Shown piece after piece: positions 16,402 to 18,331 of a stretch of 18,331 nucleotides of DNA (position 1 is the stretch's first letter; every line of letters starts with the position of its first letter). A model generated the notes under the pieces. It did no database searches, was not told the origin of the DNA, and saw only the letters and a list, made by a program, of their open reading frames with translations. The translations under genes were made by a program, and so were the position numbers. The stretch is from an uncultured beta proteobacterium (GTDB taxonomy: Bacteria > Pseudomonadota > Gammaproteobacteria > Burkholderiales > SG8-39), in assembly GCA_902826155.1 (NCBI GenBank), contig CADEDU010000026.1:60440-78770 (forward strand), read 5' to 3'.

Positions 16402-16884
16402 ATGGGCGCCGCTGATACTCCAGTCATGCAGCAAGGCTTCGTCACCACGACGATCGATACGGTGCTCAACTGGACGCGCACCGGTTCGCTGTGGCCGATG
16501 ACGTTCGGACTCGCCTGTTGCGCCGTCGAGATGATGCAGGCCGGAGCGTCGCGTTACGACCTCGATCGATTCGGCATCATCTTCCGTCCGAGCCCGCGCC
16601 AGTCCGACGTGATGATCGTCGCGGGCACGCTGTGCAACAAGATGGCTCCGGCGTTGCGCAAGGTGTACGACCAGATGGCCGAGCCGCGCTGGGTGATCTC
16701 GATGGGCTCGTGCGCCAACGGCGGCGGGTACTACCACTATTCGTATTCGGTCGTACGTGGCTGCGACCGGATCGTGCCCGTTGATGTCTACGTTCCCGGC
16801 TGTCCACCGACGGCCGAGGCATTGCTCTACGGCATCGTGCAGTTGCAGAACAAGATCAAGCGCACCAATACGATTGCCCGTTAG
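16402..16884 (+). CDS. nuoB: NADH-quinone oxidoreductase subunit B, N2 cluster protein
   Basis: NuoB carries the terminal [4Fe-4S] cluster N2 that passes electrons to quinone. The 160-residue product shows the cluster ligands: tandem Cys39-Cys40 ([10 protein letters not shown]), Cys104 (MGSCANGGG) and Cys134 (VPGCPPT). The sequence is very strongly conserved from [15 protein letters not shown] onward. The gap to nuoA is three bases, so the two are translationally linked. Confidence 0.98.
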   Translation: MGAADTPVMQQGFVTTTIDTVLNWTRTGSLWPMTFGLACCAVEMMQAGASRYDLDRFGIIFRPSPRQSDVMIVAGTLCNKMAPALRKVYDQMAEPRWVISMGSCANGGGYYHYSYSVVRGCDRIVPVDVYVPGCPPTAEALLYGIVQLQNKIKRTNTIAR

Positions 16885-16928
16885 GGCGAAATCAAAAACG
16901 CCCCACGGCGTAAGCAACGACCTCCCGC

Positions 16929-17534
16929 ATGTCGGCAAAACTCGAGAGACTCCAGGCGGCCCTGGCCGCTGCGCTCGGCGCACGCATCGCGAGCGTGAGC
17001 GACGCGCTGAACGAGATCACCATCGTCGTGCGCGCCGGCGACTATCTCGAGTCCGCCCGCATCCTGCGCGACGATCCCACATTGCGGTTCGAGTCGCTCG
17101 TCGATCTGTGCGGGCTCGACTATTCGGCCTACGGTGACGGTGCATGGGGCGGGCAGCGCTTCGCGGTCGTCTCGCATCTGCTTTCGGTCACGCACAACTG
17201 GCGGTTGCGCCTGCGTGTGTTCGCGCCCGATGACGGATTTCCCGTGGTCGCCTCGGTCAACGATCTGTGGCCGAGCGCGAACTGGTTCGAGCGTGAGGCG
17301 TTCGACCTGTTCGGCATCATGTTCGAAGGGCATGCCGACCTGCGCCGGCTGCTGACCGATTACGGCTTCATCGGCCATCCGTTCCGCAAGGACTTCCCGC
17401 TTTCCGGGCATGTGGAGATGCGGTACGACCCCGATCAGAAGCGCGTGATCTATCAGCCGGTCACGATCGAGCCGCGCGAAATCGTCCCGCGCGTCATCCG
17501 CGAAGAGCATTACGGCGACTCTGGAAAGCACTGA
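16929..17534 (+). CDS. nuoC: NADH-quinone oxidoreductase subunit C
   Basis: NuoC is a peripheral-arm subunit (30-kDa family) that packs against NuoD. The 201-residue product holds the family signature: [18 protein letters not shown], then [24 protein letters not shown]. It is a separate protein from NuoD, unlike the NuoCD fusion of enterobacteria. The ATG has no clear Shine-Dalgarno sequence. A small hairpin (GGGCG 16884-16888 with CGCCC 16899-16903) overlaps the nuoB stop and lies in the 44-base gap, which may affect coupling. Confidence 0.97.
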   Translation: MSAKLERLQAALAAALGARIASVSDALNEITIVVRAGDYLESARILRDDPTLRFESLVDLCGLDYSAYGDGAWGGQRFAVVSHLLSVTHNWRLRLRVFAPDDGFPVVASVNDLWPSANWFEREAFDLFGIMFEGHADLRRLLTDYGFIGHPFRKDFPLSGHVEMRYDPDQKRVIYQPVTIEPREIVPRVIREEHYGDSGKH

Positions 17535-17550
17535 GCGGAAAGCACCGGGC

Positions 17551-18331
17551 ATGGCTGAAATTCGCAACTACACCTTGAACTTTGGACCGCAACATCCGGC
17601 CGCTCACGGTGTGCTGCGCCTGGTGCTCGAGCTCGACGGCGAGGTGATCGAACGCGCCGATCCGCACATCGGCTTGCTGCATCGAGCGACGGAGAAGCTC
17701 GCCGAGCACAAGACGTTCATCCAGTCGCTGCCTTACATGGACCGGCTCGACTACGTGTCCATGATGTGCAACGAGCACGCCTACGTGATGGCGATCGAGA
17801 AGCTGCTGGGCATCGAAGTCCCGCTCCGCGCGCAGTACATCCGGGTGATGTTCGATGAGATCACCCGCATCCTGAACCACCTGCTGTGGCTCGGGGCGCA
17901 TGCGCTCGACATCGGCGCCATGACGGTGTTTCTGTATGCGTTCCGCGAACGCGAAGATCTGATGGATTGCTACGAAGCGGTATCGGGGGCGCGCCTGCAT
18001 GCGGCGTACTACCGGCCCGGCGGCGTGTACCGCGATCTGCCGGAAGTCATGCCGCAGTACGTGAACTCCAAGTTCCGTTCCGATGCCACCACGCGCAAGC
18101 TGAACGAGGTGCGATCGGGTTCGCTGCTCGATTTCGTCGAGGATTTCACCCGGCGTTTCCCGACCTACGTCGACGAGTACGAGACGCTGCTCACCGACAA
18201 CCGGATCTGGAAGCAGCGCACGGTGAGCATCGGCGTGGTTACCCCGGAGCGGGCGATGGCGCTTGGCTTCACCGGACCGATGCTGCGCGGCTCGGGCATC
18301 GCCTGGGACCTGCGCAAGAAGCAGCCGTACG
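17551..18331 (+). CDS. nuoD: NADH-quinone oxidoreductase subunit D (partial, cut by window end)
   Basis: NuoD (49-kDa family) lines the quinone-binding pocket next to NuoB. The first 260 codons are present with no stop before the window edge. They begin [24 protein letters not shown], with the HPAAHG motif of the quinone site, followed by [24 protein letters not shown] and [32 protein letters not shown]. The full protein in related species is a little over 400 residues, so roughly the last third is missing here. The gap to nuoC is 16 bases. Confidence 0.97.
   Translation, partial: MAEIRNYTLNFGPQHPAAHGVLRLVLELDGEVIERADPHIGLLHRATEKLAEHKTFIQSLPYMDRLDYVSMMCNEHAYVMAIEKLLGIEVPLRAQYIRVMFDEITRILNHLLWLGAHALDIGAMTVFLYAFREREDLMDCYEAVSGARLHAAYYRPGGVYRDLPEVMPQYVNSKFRSDATTRKLNEVRSGSLLDFVEDFTRRFPTYVDEYETLLTDNRIWKQRTVSIGVVTPERAMALGFTGPMLRGSGIAWDLRKKQPY

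Overview
The window is about 18.3 kb of GC-rich, densely coding chromosomal DNA. It reads as core genome of a betaproteobacterium, most likely of the Burkholderiales or a near relative. The pointers are: the order greA, yhbY (divergent), rlmE, ftsH, folP, glmM, then tpiA, secG, tRNA-Leu(GAG); a nuo operon starting directly after that tRNA; NuoC and NuoD encoded separately, unlike the fused enterobacterial gene; a Fur/BamE divergent pair; and a RelA whose hydrolase domain has lost its HD residues. I see no transposase, integrase, phage gene, CRISPR array or toxin-antitoxin pair.

Left part (1-5000): relA, which makes (p)ppGpp; a PhoX-like DUF839 protein exported by the Tat pathway as a lipoprotein; and a small lipoprotein with two BamE-like repeats, preceded by three tandem 14-bp repeats. 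Middle (5000-9000): fur on the minus strand converges on that lipoprotein gene and diverges from bamE, which is followed by dapB (lysine/diaminopimelate synthesis). Then greA (transcript cleavage factor), convergent yhbY (ribosome-associated RNA-binding protein) and rlmE (23S rRNA methyltransferase). The carAB genes that lie between dapB and greA in pseudomonads are absent.

Right-middle (9000-15900): a 425-bp gap without a convincing gene; ftsH (membrane protease, TTG start with a strong ribosome-binding site); folP (dihydropteroate synthase); glmM (phosphoglucosamine mutase); dtd (D-aminoacyl-tRNA deacylase); tpiA (triosephosphate isomerase) behind a good sigma-70 promoter; and secG (translocon subunit). 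Far right (15900-18331): tRNA-Leu(GAG), then nuoA, nuoB, nuoC and the first 260 codons of nuoD, the start of the complex I operon.

The genes are mostly housekeeping (stringent response, iron control, outer-membrane assembly, translation quality control, cell-wall and folate precursors, respiration). I found no new multi-gene system. The observations most worth checking are small: a textbook terminator hairpin that lies inside the 5' coding end of folP; a Ser-to-Pro change in the active-site motif of Dtd, resembling the animal paralogue ATD; the paired BamE-like lipoproteins on either side of fur; and the 14-bp tandem repeats.
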